Positions 1-7,113 are shown, counted from the first letter of the stretch. The stretch: 11,986 nt of DNA from CAYWFP01 sp964457365 (GCA_964457365.1 CAYWFP010000110.1:1-11986), one strand, 5' to 3'. Translations and numbers: made by a program. The notes: a model not told the origin generated them from the sequence alone.

Positions 1-342
1 GTTTTCAACCGCCAGCCCTATGACGGTACGGACGTTACCTGGAACGGTCTGCGCCTGGCCGGAAAGCTTGCGGAGTCGGGTCAGAGCGTTCGCCTGTTCT
101 TGATGAACGACTCGGTGGATATGGCACGGGATGTTTGCAAGCCACCGGAACATTATGACCAGAACCTCTCGCAAATGCTCAAGGATCTTATCGCCGATGG
201 CGTGGCGGTAAAGGTCTGCGGGACCTGCATGGCTCGTTGCGGAATCCACAGAAACCAGCCTTATTTCGACGGCGCAAACAAGGCAACCATGCCGGAATTG
301 GCCGAATGGGTGGTGGAAAGCGAGCGGGTTCTGACGTTCTGA
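1..342 (+). CDS. DsrE/DsrF-family sulfur relay-like protein (5' end outside window)
   Basis: The reading frame is open from the first base and ends at TGA 340-342, so the 113 visible residues are the C-terminal part of a protein that begins upstream. The opening NRQPYDGTDVTWN stretch, followed by LRLA and VRLFLMNDSV, matches what I know of the DsrE/DsrF/TusD fold, small cytoplasmic proteins that carry persulfide sulfur or bind thiols. Three cysteines sit close together at visible residues 73, 76 and 80 (VCGTC then MARCG), where DsrE-like proteins often have their functional Cys. The usual family length is about 115-130 residues, so only a few residues are probably missing. A thioredoxin reductase gene follows 48 bp downstream on the same strand, which fits a thiol or sulfur redox operon. 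The precise substrate is unknown. The family call is firm; a sulfur-oxidation role is not shown. Confidence 0.85.
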   Translation, partial: VFNRQPYDGTDVTWNGLRLAGKLAESGQSVRLFLMNDSVDMARDVCKPPEHYDQNLSQMLKDLIADGVAVKVCGTCMARCGIHRNQPYFDGANKATMPELAEWVVESERVLTF

Positions 343-390
343 GATGAATACGAGATTGAAATCATACCGCGATAATCAGAAGGGAGAACC

Positions 391-1365
391 ATGCAACCAG
401 AATGCGACGTCACCGTAGCAGGCGGGGGACCGGCAGGCCTGACCGCTGGGCTTTATCTCGCGCGAGGTGGGCTTTCTACAATCATATTCGAGCGCATGGC
501 ACCTGGGGGCCAGGCGGTCATGACCGACGTGGTGGAGAATTACCCAGGGTTTACCGAGCCCGTCAACGGCTTTGAGTTGGCCCGGGCTATGCACGATCAG
601 GCGCTCAAACATGGCGCAAAGCTCCAGACGGGTGAGGTGCAGGCTGTCCGGAAAGACGAAGCGTCGGGCCTGATCGTTCTTCGTGTGGATGACAGGGATG
701 TGGTTTCCCGCGCCACAATCCTGGCGCCTGGAGCCTGCCACCGACGTCTCGGTGTGCCGGGCGAGGCGCACTTCTGGGGCAAGGGGGTATCCTGTTGCGC
801 CACGTGCGATGGGATGTTTTACAAAGACAAGGATGTCGTCGTGGTCGGCGGAGGCGATACTGCTGTCAAAGAATCGATCTATCTGACCAGACTTGCGCGG
901 TCCGTCACGCTCGTACATCGGCGTGACCGGTTGCGCGCAACCAAGGCGCTGCAGACCAAGTTGATTTCGGCAGGGAACAAGGTCCGCTTTTGCTGGGACA
1001 GTGTCCTTGAAGAAATTGCGGGCGAAGAAAGCGTACATGCCGTGCGCATACGAAATCGGACCAGTGGCGAATCGGAGACAATCTCCTGCAACGGCGTCTT
1101 CATCTTTGTCGGATTCGATCCGAATACGGCTTTCGTAGGCGATAGCGTTACGCGTGACGGCAATGGCTACATTCTGACCGATGAGAATATGGCTACATCC
1201 GTGCCGGGCATTTTCGCCGCAGGCGATTGTCGCCAGAAAGCATTTCGCCAGATCGTGACTGCCTGCGCCGAAGGCGCCACGGCAGCCTACAGCGCAGAAC
1301 AAATGCTCGCCCCGGCCTATGCCGATCCAGCTACCGTTCATTCGGTGCAGGAGGCTTCGTCATGA
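391..1365 (+). CDS. trxB: Thioredoxin reductase (NADPH, FAD-dependent)
   Basis: This 324-residue protein has the standard length and order for low-molecular-weight thioredoxin reductase, which passes NADPH electrons to thioredoxin-like disulfides in the cytoplasm. An FAD-binding GGGPAG lies at residues 11-16 and the redox centre CATC at 136-139, followed by DGMFY. The NADPH site GGGDTA is at 153-158, the 2'-phosphate-binding HRRDRLR at 176-182, and the C-terminal FAD motif AAGDCR at 276-281. The NADPH-type HRR motif argues against a ferredoxin- or F420-dependent variant. The start is supported by an AAGGGAG element a few bases before ATG 391. The stop codon overlaps the ATG of the CcdA-type gene (ATGA at 1362-1365), so the two are probably translationally coupled. 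This suggests the reductase feeds that membrane thiol transporter directly or through a thioredoxin. An additional cysteine (135) precedes the CATC motif. Confidence 0.95.
   Translation: MQPECDVTVAGGGPAGLTAGLYLARGGLSTIIFERMAPGGQAVMTDVVENYPGFTEPVNGFELARAMHDQALKHGAKLQTGEVQAVRKDEASGLIVLRVDDRDVVSRATILAPGACHRRLGVPGEAHFWGKGVSCCATCDGMFYKDKDVVVVGGGDTAVKESIYLTRLARSVTLVHRRDRLRATKALQTKLISAGNKVRFCWDSVLEEIAGEESVHAVRIRNRTSGESETISCNGVFIFVGFDPNTAFVGDSVTRDGNGYILTDENMATSVPGIFAAGDCRQKAFRQIVTACAEGATAAYSAEQMLAPAYADPATVHSVQEASS
1349..1354 (+). promoter_or_regulatory. Ribosome-binding site of the CcdA-type gene
   Basis: A perfect AGGAGG lies seven bases before ATG 1362, inside the 3' end of the thioredoxin reductase gene. 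It decides the start of the CcdA-type gene: the frame is open further upstream to 1227, but that extension overlaps the reductase gene and has no comparable site. Confidence 0.8.
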
Positions 1366-2483
1366 CTGCGTCGCTGCAGGACGCATTACAACAGGCGATT
1401 GCCACCGGGTCGGTGTGGAGTTACGTCCTGATCTTCGCGGGAGGTGTGCTCGCGGGGCTTACCCCCTGCGTTTATCCCATCCTGCCCCTCACGGTCGGAT
1501 ATATTGGCAGTACCGCCGCTGGGAAGCGGTGGAAGGGCTTCGTGCTGAGTCTCATTCTCGTAGGCAGCATGGCGCTGGTTTACGCAACTCTCGGCATTGT
1601 GGCTTGTGCCGTCGGCATGCGGTTCGGTGCGCTGTGGGGTAACGGTTGGGTGGTATTTGCCATCGCCTGGTTCTTTATACTCATGGCGCTTCTTCTGTTG
1701 GATGTATTCGCATTTCCCGTCCCCGCTTTCCTTCGCAGAATGCAGGGAGCCGCTGGCCATAAGAAAGGATATGCCGGTGCCATGCTGACAGGGGCGATCA
1801 GCGGTCTGGTCGTCAGTCCCTGCACAGGCCCGATTCTCGGCCTCGTGCTCGTTAGCGTGGGCGCTACGGCAAAGCAGTCGACGGGATTCGCATATCTTCT
1901 GGGCATGCTTGACGGCGCGGCGAAGTTGCTTCTCTTCGGCTTGGGGCAGGGAATCCTCATCCTTCTCTGCGGCACGTTTGCGGGCTTGCTTTCGCATCTG
2001 CCAAAGTCCGGCCAGTGGATGGTGCGCCTCAAAAAGGCTTTTGCGCTGCTGATTCTTTTCGGCGCCAGCCTGATGCTGATTCATGTGGGACAAGGCACTA
2101 ATTTCCCGATCCTCACGAGTATCCTTGCCGGAACGGAGAGTGGCGCGCAAATTTCGGTACACGAACCGTCACCCCCAAGTTTGATCCCGGAAAACATCGA
2201 GGCTGATACAGCACCGGAGTTCACCTTGAACAGCCTGGCGGGAAAAAGTATTTGCTTGAGTGATCAACGAGGCAAGTCAGCCGTGGTTCTGGTTTTCTTC
2301 AGCACATGGTGTTCGGGGTGCATTGCTGAAATACCTGCGGTCAACCGTTTTGTGGAAGAAACCGGAATAGGGAGGTTCGGGTATACGGAGTTGCGGTCGA
2401 ACAACCCAGGCATCTGGTCGAAAAGTTGGCGAGAACGACCTTCTTCGCATATCCGGTCTTGCTGGATACGTCGGGAGCCGTGA
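1362..2483 (+). CDS. CcdA/DsbD-type membrane thiol transporter fused to thioredoxin domain, frameshifted
   Basis: The N-terminal ~245 residues form a CcdA/DsbD-type polytopic domain that moves reducing equivalents across the inner membrane. Its two conserved cysteines are C36 in LTPCVYPI and C154 in VSPCTGP. Hydrophobic segments lie at roughly 20-45, 60-85, 95-118, 140-168, 175-208 and 225-243. After a linker, a TlpA-like thioredoxin domain begins near 285 (APEFTLNSL) with active site WCSGC at 316-320. From residue 336 the frame makes no thioredoxin sense and stops at 2483, giving 373 residues. The missing half of the fold (QSIPAV cis-Pro loop) continues in the -1 frame from about 2366 to TAG 2593. 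Restoring one base in GGAAT (2364-2368) gives a 410-residue protein. As written, the membrane domain is intact but the thioredoxin domain is truncated. It may be a real mutation or a homopolymer sequencing error. The thioredoxin reductase encoded just upstream is a plausible electron source. Confidence 0.88.
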   Translation: MTASLQDALQQAIATGSVWSYVLIFAGGVLAGLTPCVYPILPLTVGYIGSTAAGKRWKGFVLSLILVGSMALVYATLGIVACAVGMRFGALWGNGWVVFAIAWFFILMALLLLDVFAFPVPAFLRRMQGAAGHKKGYAGAMLTGAISGLVVSPCTGPILGLVLVSVGATAKQSTGFAYLLGMLDGAAKLLLFGLGQGILILLCGTFAGLLSHLPKSGQWMVRLKKAFALLILFGASLMLIHVGQGTNFPILTSILAGTESGAQISVHEPSPPSLIPENIEADTAPEFTLNSLAGKSICLSDQRGKSAVVLVFFSTWCSGCIAEIPAVNRFVEETGIGRFGYTELRSNNPGIWSKSWRERPSSHIRSCWIRREP

Positions 2484-2593
2484 CCGATGCTTACGGAGTG
2501 CAGAGTATACCTGCCGTGATCGCAATCGACCGTGACGGCAAAATCGTCTATCGTGGGCATTCTCTCCCGCGTTCTGGAAGCGTCCGTTGGTAG
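2366..2593 (+). pseudogene. Detached C-terminal half of the thioredoxin domain (out of frame)
   Basis: Read in the frame beginning AAT at 2366, this stretch encodes about 75 residues that finish the thioredoxin fold started upstream. It contains NREVRVYGVAV (strand after the active-site helix), FFAYPVLLD, TDAYGVQSIPA (with the cis-proline) and AIDRDGKIVYRGH, ending at TAG 2593. It has no start codon or ribosome-binding site of its own, so it is the severed end of the CcdA-thioredoxin fusion and not a separate gene. Junction logic: upstream ends ...FVEETG, downstream resumes NREVRVYG, and one added A in GGAAT makes the two continuous. Confidence 0.8.
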
Positions 2594-2602
2594 GCGTACC
2601 AA
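2587..2602 (+). repeat. Short inverted repeat over the thioredoxin-domain stop codon
   Basis: TTGGTA (2587-2592) and TACCAA (2597-2602) are perfect 6-bp arms around the loop GGCG; CG/CG bases outside allow a bulged extension. It covers the TAG at 2591-2593. No T-run follows, so it is not a canonical intrinsic terminator. It may be chance. Confidence 0.25.
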
Positions 2603-2633
2603 ACGCGTAGCATATTGTTCGGGCAAATATCGG

Positions 2634-2864
2634 ATGTTTAACCTCGAATGCGTCTATTTTGCAGAGAAATTTGGAACTCGTATGCATTATCTCGCTGGCT
2701 ATGGGGAAGAGCGTTACATCCCGGCCGATAGTGCCGTAATTCTCGATAAACAGGTAATGTTTTGGCAGCCTGTGCATCCGAAACCAAAGGATGTAGACCT
2801 TGTGTTGGTCCGTACCTGGCTCGAAGGTTTATCGACTGAAGAAGACATTTGTAAGCAAAGGTGA
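2634..2864 (+). CDS. Small protein of unknown function (about 76 residues)
   Basis: I do not recognise this family. The frame encodes about 76 residues from ATG 2634; it is open upstream to 2532 but that part overlaps the thioredoxin tail, so 2634 is preferred. No good ribosome-binding site precedes it. The product looks soluble, with aromatic-rich segments (GTRMHYLAGYGEE, VMFWQPVHP), an acidic KDVDLVLV stretch and a charged C-terminus with one Cys in EEDICKQR. Its stop codon overlaps the GTG of the following thioesterase remnant (GTGA at 2861-2864), which is typical of a coupled gene pair and is the main reason to believe it is real. Codon use looks somewhat lower in GC than its neighbours. 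Because flanking genes are broken, it could itself be a fragment lacking its N-terminus. Confidence 0.45.
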   Translation: MFNLECVYFAEKFGTRMHYLAGYGEERYIPADSAVILDKQVMFWQPVHPKPKDVDLVLVRTWLEGLSTEEDICKQR

Positions 2865-3094
2865 TTCCATTGGTCGTTCGTCCAGTAAGCCACGACAAAT
2901 GCATTATGTGCGGAGGCAACACCAATCCCTTCTCACTGGGATTGGCGTTTATCTCCTGCTCCGATGGCAAGGTGCAAACCTCTTTTCAAGCGAATAAGTA
3001 CCTACAGGGATACGCAAGTCTTTTGCATGGCGGCGTGGGCGGAGGCAAAGTTTGCCAGAGTCCGCGCGCCAATCTCCACACAATCATGAAATGA
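2861..3094 (+). pseudogene. PaaI-type hotdog thioesterase, 3'-truncated remnant
   Basis: The first ~59 of 77 residues look like the N-terminal half of a PaaI-like hotdog thioesterase, enzymes that hydrolyse acyl-CoA or related thioesters. Visible hallmarks are KCIMCGG (Cys 14 and 17), NPFSLGLAF, a DGKVQTSF strand, and LQGYASLLHGGV, where the HGG turn (56-58) starts the central helix. In the family that helix continues with a pattern like IATLLDAAM and about 80 more residues. Here the frame instead runs GGGKVCQSP and ends at TGA 3092-3094. No other frame nearby supplies the missing half, and the opposite-strand cyclase gene begins its 3' end at 3099. The break is therefore near 3037. GTG 2861 is the likely start, overlapping the upstream stop. 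A fold without its main helix should be nonfunctional. Confidence 0.7.
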
Positions 3095-3098
3095 AGCC

Positions 3099-4796
3099 TC
3101 AAGCATCCTCCTGCATTTCGGCCGGACAGACAATCCGGTCACGACCGTTCTGTTTGCCGTAGTAGAGCGCCTTGTCGGCGACGGCGATCAAGTCGTCGAG
3201 GTTCATGCCCTCTTCGTAAATAGCGATGCCGAAGGTCGCCGTGACGCCGAACACATCGCCCGAATCGGGCGCAAATGATTCTTCATGCAACACATCCAAG
3301 GCTCGCTGAATGCATTTGCGTGCGCCTTCGCATTCGGTATGCGAAAGCAGGATGATGAATTCTTCGCCGCCGTAGCGACCGATGAGATCGCTTTCGCGGA
3401 TGGACTCCTGCAGGATCTCGGCAAAGCGCACGAGCACCTTGTCGCCGACCTGATGGCCGTACGTATCGTTGACATGCTTGAAGTGGTCAAGATCGGCCAA
3501 GCAGACGGAGAGTGGATCACCATGGCGTTTGGCCAGCGCAACCTGTTCGGCCAGTATGTCGAGAATTGTGGCGCGGTTCTTCAAGCCGGTCATGCGATCG
3601 TAACTCGCATTGTGCTGCAGCATCTCTTCCAACTGCTTGCGTTCGGTAATGTCCTGCACCGATCCGCAAAGGCGCGAAGGCGTATCTCCGTCCGTTTCCA
3701 CGCGACCGATGGCGCGGATCCAGATCCGTCTTCCTTTTTCCGTCGTCGCCGGCCACTCGAAATCGAAGGGGGTCCTCTCGTCGATGGCGTTCTGTATCGT
3801 TTTACGAATTTCCTCCTGATATTCCGGATCGTAGTAGCGCACTGTCGATTCCACGTCGGGGACGTGGTCCTGCGGCAGGTCGAAGATGCGCCAGACCTGG
3901 TCGGTCCAGATCAAACGGCCGGTCTTCATATCAAGATCCCAGCCGCCCACGTTGGCGAGTTGCTGCGTCTGGTCCAGCACCTCCTTGCTCTTGGCCAGTT
4001 CTGCCTGCAGTCGGACGCGTTCGGTAATCTCGCACGCGACATGCACGATTCCGGTCATTTTTCCGGTGTCGTCATAAATCGGGGAAGTCGAAACAGTGAA
4101 GTGTCCGTCCAGCGCCGGTTCGTAGATATCGACGATATGGTGCTCCCCATCGCGAATCGTCTTCTCGAAAGGGCATGTGGCCGGGGGCGAGTCGGTTTGA
4201 TGAAAACACGTGAAGCAATGCTTGCCGACGCATTCCTCCAAGGTCATTCCCATGCGAGTCGCCATGGCCTGGTTCAACCGCACGATCCGGTGATCCAGAT
4301 CGATAATGGCGATCAGGTCGGGAACCGCGTTGAACGTGTTCTCCCACTCAGTCTTCGCCTTGAGCAGCGAACGGGCGGTACCCCCGCGCTCAATATGACT
4401 TCGCACTCGCGCCCGGAGCTCCGCAGCTATCCACGGCTTGGGGAGGTAGTCGTCCGCTCCCGCGGCGAAGCAACTTTCGATCTCTGCGTGGCTTTCCTGG
4501 CTGGTGATGATGAGCGCAGGAACGTGTCGATACGATTCGCGTGCGCGCAATTCGGCAAGCGCCTCGCGCCCGCTTCCGTCCGGGAGAAGAAGATCGAGCA
4601 GGAAAAGGCATGGCTGAACTTGGCCATCGTCCAGGATGGTGCGGAAATGCTCCAGGCTCTCCGCTTCAACCAAAACATATCCGTGCTCCTCCAAATCCGC
4701 GGCAAGCTTCCGTCGCACGACGGCGCTGTCGTCAAGCAACAGGATCGTGCTTAACGAGTCTGGAAGAATCTCATCCGGGTCACTTCTCATCAGCAT
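3099..4796 (-). CDS. Diguanylate cyclase with receiver and two PAS domains (REC-PAS-PAS-GGDEF)
   Basis: This 565-residue cytoplasmic protein should make c-di-GMP from two GTP under control of phosphorylation and PAS sensing. The receiver domain (about 16-135) has the acidic pair D22-D23, phosphoacceptor D68 (LLDLLLPDG), T98 and K120 (LPKPW). PAS1 (about 149-262) holds C194, C197, H199 and C208 in a HCFTCFH...TCP arrangement. PAS2 (about 281-388) is of the PAC-followed type ending QDITERK. The GGDEF domain (about 395-557) has DLDHFKHVND, an active GGEEF at 476-480 and an intact inhibitory I-site RESD at 467-470, exactly five residues upstream. No membrane segment is seen. ATG 4796 has only a weak ribosome-binding site; an alternative ATG lies two codons in. 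It follows the HflK-like gene after 105 bp, so it may have its own promoter. No cognate histidine kinase is present in the window. Confidence 0.92.
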   Translation of the reverse strand: MLMRSDPDEILPDSLSTILLLDDSAVVRRKLAADLEEHGYVLVEAESLEHFRTILDDGQVQPCLFLLDLLLPDGSGREALAELRARESYRHVPALIITSQESHAEIESCFAAGADDYLPKPWIAAELRARVRSHIERGGTARSLLKAKTEWENTFNAVPDLIAIIDLDHRIVRLNQAMATRMGMTLEECVGKHCFTCFHQTDSPPATCPFEKTIRDGEHHIVDIYEPALDGHFTVSTSPIYDDTGKMTGIVHVACEITERVRLQAELAKSKEVLDQTQQLANVGGWDLDMKTGRLIWTDQVWRIFDLPQDHVPDVESTVRYYDPEYQEEIRKTIQNAIDERTPFDFEWPATTEKGRRIWIRAIGRVETDGDTPSRLCGSVQDITERKQLEEMLQHNASYDRMTGLKNRATILDILAEQVALAKRHGDPLSVCLADLDHFKHVNDTYGHQVGDKVLVRFAEILQESIRESDLIGRYGGEEFIILLSHTECEGARKCIQRALDVLHEESFAPDSGDVFGVTATFGIAIYEEGMNLDDLIAVADKALYYGKQNGRDRIVCPAEMQEDA

Positions 4797-4877
4797 GTCC
4801 GCCGTAGACTACAACTGCAAAGCGAAAAGACTATCTGCATATTTGCATGAAGCAGTGAAATGCACAATAGATTTTCT

Positions 4878-4891
4878 CGCATGGCCATGCG
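4878..4891. repeat. 14-bp perfect palindrome between the HflK-like and cyclase genes
   Basis: CGCATGGCCATGCG reads the same on both strands. It lies in the 105-bp gap (4797-4901), with a run of A (+ strand) on one side. Neither strand has a T-run immediately after the palindrome in the transcribed direction, so a standard intrinsic terminator is doubtful. An operator for the cyclase gene is an alternative. The rest of the gap is AT-richer and would be where a cyclase promoter sits, but I see no convincing -35/-10 pair. Confidence 0.4.
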
Positions 4892-4901
4892 TAAAAAAGA
4901 C

Positions 4902-6077
4902 CTATTCCCCATTCCGCCCTAATTCCAAATACAAAGTCTTTCTCTCCTGTTGCGGCAGGTGAAACGATTCGACCTTGCTGTTGAAGATTCGCTGAATCGC
5001 ATCTTGAATTTGGCGACTGCGGTACAGGGACGGATTCTCGTTATACAGGTCCAGCATGGCCTGGAAGCGCTGGGACGCGCCGCGAACGAACTCGACAGTC
5101 TGTGTCCGCGAAGTCATGGCGCTGCGGATCATCGACGAGACGGCGCCGCCCACCTCGTCACTCAGGAGAAGATCGTCGATCACGACCTCGGCGGAGCGGA
5201 TCGACTCCATGTTACCGTCATTGCGCGCACGCTCGTACTGATCGAGTGCTGCAATCAACTTCTCGTGTCCCGCTCCGGCGGCACGGTTCAGGATTTGCGC
5301 TCGCAACTGTCCTGCTTCCTCGATCCGCCTTGCTTTCTCGCTTTCAGCCTGACCGGCAGCCTGAAACTCACGCAAAGTCGCCAGCGGAACGGTACGGTCT
5401 TTCAGCGAGACCGTTTCGATAGACAAGCCGGTGCTCAGTTGATCCAGTTCTTCCTGTGCGAACCGGCGAATCGCGTCGGTATCGATATCCCCCCGGTAAA
5501 ACGCATCGACGCCGGTTTGGCCGACGACACGGACAATCGCACGCTGCAACGTTTCTCCAACTAGCTCCCGGGCACGACTCATGGTGCCGACGTTGTGAAA
5601 AAAGAGGAGTATATCCCTTTGTGAATCGCTGTTGCCGCGTTTGATCTGAAACGAAGCCGACCAGCGCGCATGTACGATATTTTTGTCGCCCGTGAGGAGC
5701 GAACCGTGAATTGCGGGCGCGAGTGTCCGCATTGCCGCTTGGCTTTCGAGGAACCAGAAGGCGTTTTCGACCAATAACTCTTGCATGGTCGTCGGCGCGG
5801 TTTTGACCTCGTCCAGCGGCGCAGGAAAAGCGAAATACGGTCCGCCCGGTTCGGAGATCTCGTATCCGGGCGTGCCGACGATCCGCCCGAAACGAGTATG
5901 CAGCGCAACCGAACCTTCTTCGACAAAATACAGGCCGCTGAGTGCGAACGCTACGAGCATTAAAGCCATGACATATTTGAGGATCCGGAAGGTACTCCTG
6001 AGCGCCTCTTCCATCATGGCGTAATGATTGTCATCTTTACGTTTTACGGGTTGCGTCTCGTCCGATTTCGAATCCAC
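4902..6077 (-). CDS. HflK-like SPFH/band 7 membrane protein
   Basis: This 391-residue protein has a short charged cytoplasmic N-terminus, one membrane helix at about 33-53, then an SPFH/band 7 domain. Its start, SGLYFVEEGSVALHTRFGR, is the classic entry into that domain. LLTGDKNIVHARWSASFQI (127-145) is the HflK-type signature. An Ala/Glu/Arg-rich helical stretch (about 235-285) is the usual oligomerising coiled coil, and a C-terminal segment reaches 391. HflK with HflC forms a large periplasm-facing cage that, in E. coli, surrounds the FtsH protease. Here no ftsH is nearby; the partners are a metal ATPase and two more SPFH genes. The start is GTG, chosen because AGGAG lies six bases before it. 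It follows the HflC-like gene by 67 bp including that gene's end, so co-transcription is likely. The client protein of this paralogue is unknown. Confidence 0.9.
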   Translation of the reverse strand: MDSKSDETQPVKRKDDNHYAMMEEALRSTFRILKYVMALMLVAFALSGLYFVEEGSVALHTRFGRIVGTPGYEISEPGGPYFAFPAPLDEVKTAPTTMQELLVENAFWFLESQAAMRTLAPAIHGSLLTGDKNIVHARWSASFQIKRGNSDSQRDILLFFHNVGTMSRARELVGETLQRAIVRVVGQTGVDAFYRGDIDTDAIRRFAQEELDQLSTGLSIETVSLKDRTVPLATLREFQAAGQAESEKARRIEEAGQLRAQILNRAAGAGHEKLIAALDQYERARNDGNMESIRSAEVVIDDLLLSDEVGGAVSSMIRSAMTSRTQTVEFVRGASQRFQAMLDLYNENPSLYRSRQIQDAIQRIFNSKVESFHLPQQERKTLYLELGRNGE

Positions 6078-6083
6078 CTTTTT

Positions 6084-6088
6084 CTCCT
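6084..6088 (-). promoter_or_regulatory. Ribosome-binding site selecting a GTG start for the HflK-like gene
   Basis: On the minus strand AGGAG is followed by six bases (AAAAAG) and then GTG 6077-6075. No ATG in frame nearby has such a site, so GTG is preferred. Confidence 0.7.
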
Positions 6089-6144
6089 GTAGCGCTATGC
6101 ATGAACGCTCATATGACTGCCTTATACTTGAGGAATCTAGAGGC

Positions 6145-7083
6145 TCATGGCGAATTTACTGCATCAACCGCTTTTGGTTTTGACTCGAATTCAATGTCTT
6201 CAAGCAGGTCGAACGGTTCGAGTTTGGTATCGAGCAGGAACGTCGAGTTGTTCGACAGGATCGTCTCCAAGGCTTCCAGTTTGCGAATGAAGACAGCAAA
6301 ATCTTCGTTCTGCGCAAAGACGCGATAATAGCGGGCGGCCGCCGCGTCGCCTTCGGCTCGTATCTCCTGCGCCTTGCGCTGCGCGAATGCGAGGATGCGC
6401 TGCTCGTCGCTACGGGCGGTCGCGCGGATACTGCGGGCGATGGCTTCACCCTCGGAACGCGCGTTTTGCGCGAGTCGCTCGCGGGTCTGGCGCATCTGGC
6501 GGAAGACCGCCGCAGTGATCTGTTCGGGAAGAAGGATCCGCTTGATTCCCATGGACGCGATCTCGATACCGTAGCCTTTGCCGGCCAAGTCAGCGCGCAG
6601 TTGATTAAGGATCGCTTGCTCCGCTTCCGGCAATTGCAGCTTCTTGGGATCATCATTGGTCAACTCGTCAAAGGAGAAGTTGCCGATCTCTGCGCGCGCG
6701 GTTCGCATCCGGTCGCGCAGGAAACGTTCGGCATTCATATCGTTTTGCAGCGAACGGCGGTAGGCCAGTGGATCGGTGATTCGCCAAGCGATATATGTCT
6801 TCAGCACAACCACCTGCTTGTCACGCGTTTCTTGCTGCTCAAGGCGATCTTCCAACGAGCGCAGACGTTTGTCGAAATAGAGCACGTCCTGGATCGGCCA
6901 TGGCCATTTCAAATGCAAACCGGCTTGATCTTCCTCGCCGGCATTGATCACGTCCGACGAATCGGCTCTACCAAAGGTCATCACCAGCGCGCTCTGATCG
7001 AAGCGCACCTGGAAGGCGACCGAGTAGAGCAACAGGATCGCGGCGAGAATGATTCCGAATACGAATGCGGATTTGTGCTTCAT
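6145..7083 (-). CDS. HflC-like SPFH/band 7 membrane protein (protease modulator family)
   Basis: This 312-residue protein matches the usual HflC length of about 300-330. One N-terminal membrane helix (about 6-24) is followed directly by the SPFH domain: FQVRFDQSALVMTFGRA, then GLHLKWPWPIQDVLYFDKR. Conserved steps include TYIAWRITDP (96-105) and the late GIKRILLPEQI (179-189). A long Arg/Glu/Ala helix (about 195-245) carries the RAEGDAAAARYY signature, and FAVFIRKLEAL follows, as in HflC. The protein should pair with the HflK-like product to build a membrane cage with most of its mass outside the inner membrane. A GGAG element precedes ATG 7083, and the large SPFH gene ends 30 bp upstream. The order here, HflC-like before HflK-like, is the reverse of the classical hflKC operon. 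I give no gene symbol because this is a metal-ATPase-associated paralogue. Confidence 0.92.
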   Translation of the reverse strand: MKHKSAFVFGIILAAILLLYSVAFQVRFDQSALVMTFGRADSSDVINAGEEDQAGLHLKWPWPIQDVLYFDKRLRSLEDRLEQQETRDKQVVVLKTYIAWRITDPLAYRRSLQNDMNAERFLRDRMRTARAEIGNFSFDELTNDDPKKLQLPEAEQAILNQLRADLAGKGYGIEIASMGIKRILLPEQITAAVFRQMRQTRERLAQNARSEGEAIARSIRATARSDEQRILAFAQRKAQEIRAEGDAAAARYYRVFAQNEDFAVFIRKLEALETILSNNSTFLLDTKLEPFDLLEDIEFESKPKAVDAVNSP

Positions 7084-7113
7084 AGTTGTAATCTCCGTTT
7101 GAAGGATAGTGAT

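Noticed and set aside
376..1341. A 321-codon open frame on the - strand
   Set aside because: Antisense mirror of the thioredoxin reductase gene, with no domain signature.
2355..2370. Programmed -1 frameshifting as the explanation for the split thioredoxin domain
   Set aside because: The needed shift direction is right, but there is no X-XXY-YYZ slippery heptamer or A-run of useful length, and I see no downstream stem or upstream stimulatory site. A missing base is simpler.
3285..4754. A 489-codon open frame on the + strand
   Set aside because: It lies wholly antisense to the REC-PAS-PAS-GGDEF gene, whose motifs are unmistakable. The translation shows no recognisable domain and is the expected by-product of GC-rich codon use.
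4797..4901. Intrinsic terminator for the HflK-like gene
   Set aside because: The T-run on the minus strand comes before the palindrome, not after it, and no GC-rich stem precedes that T-run.
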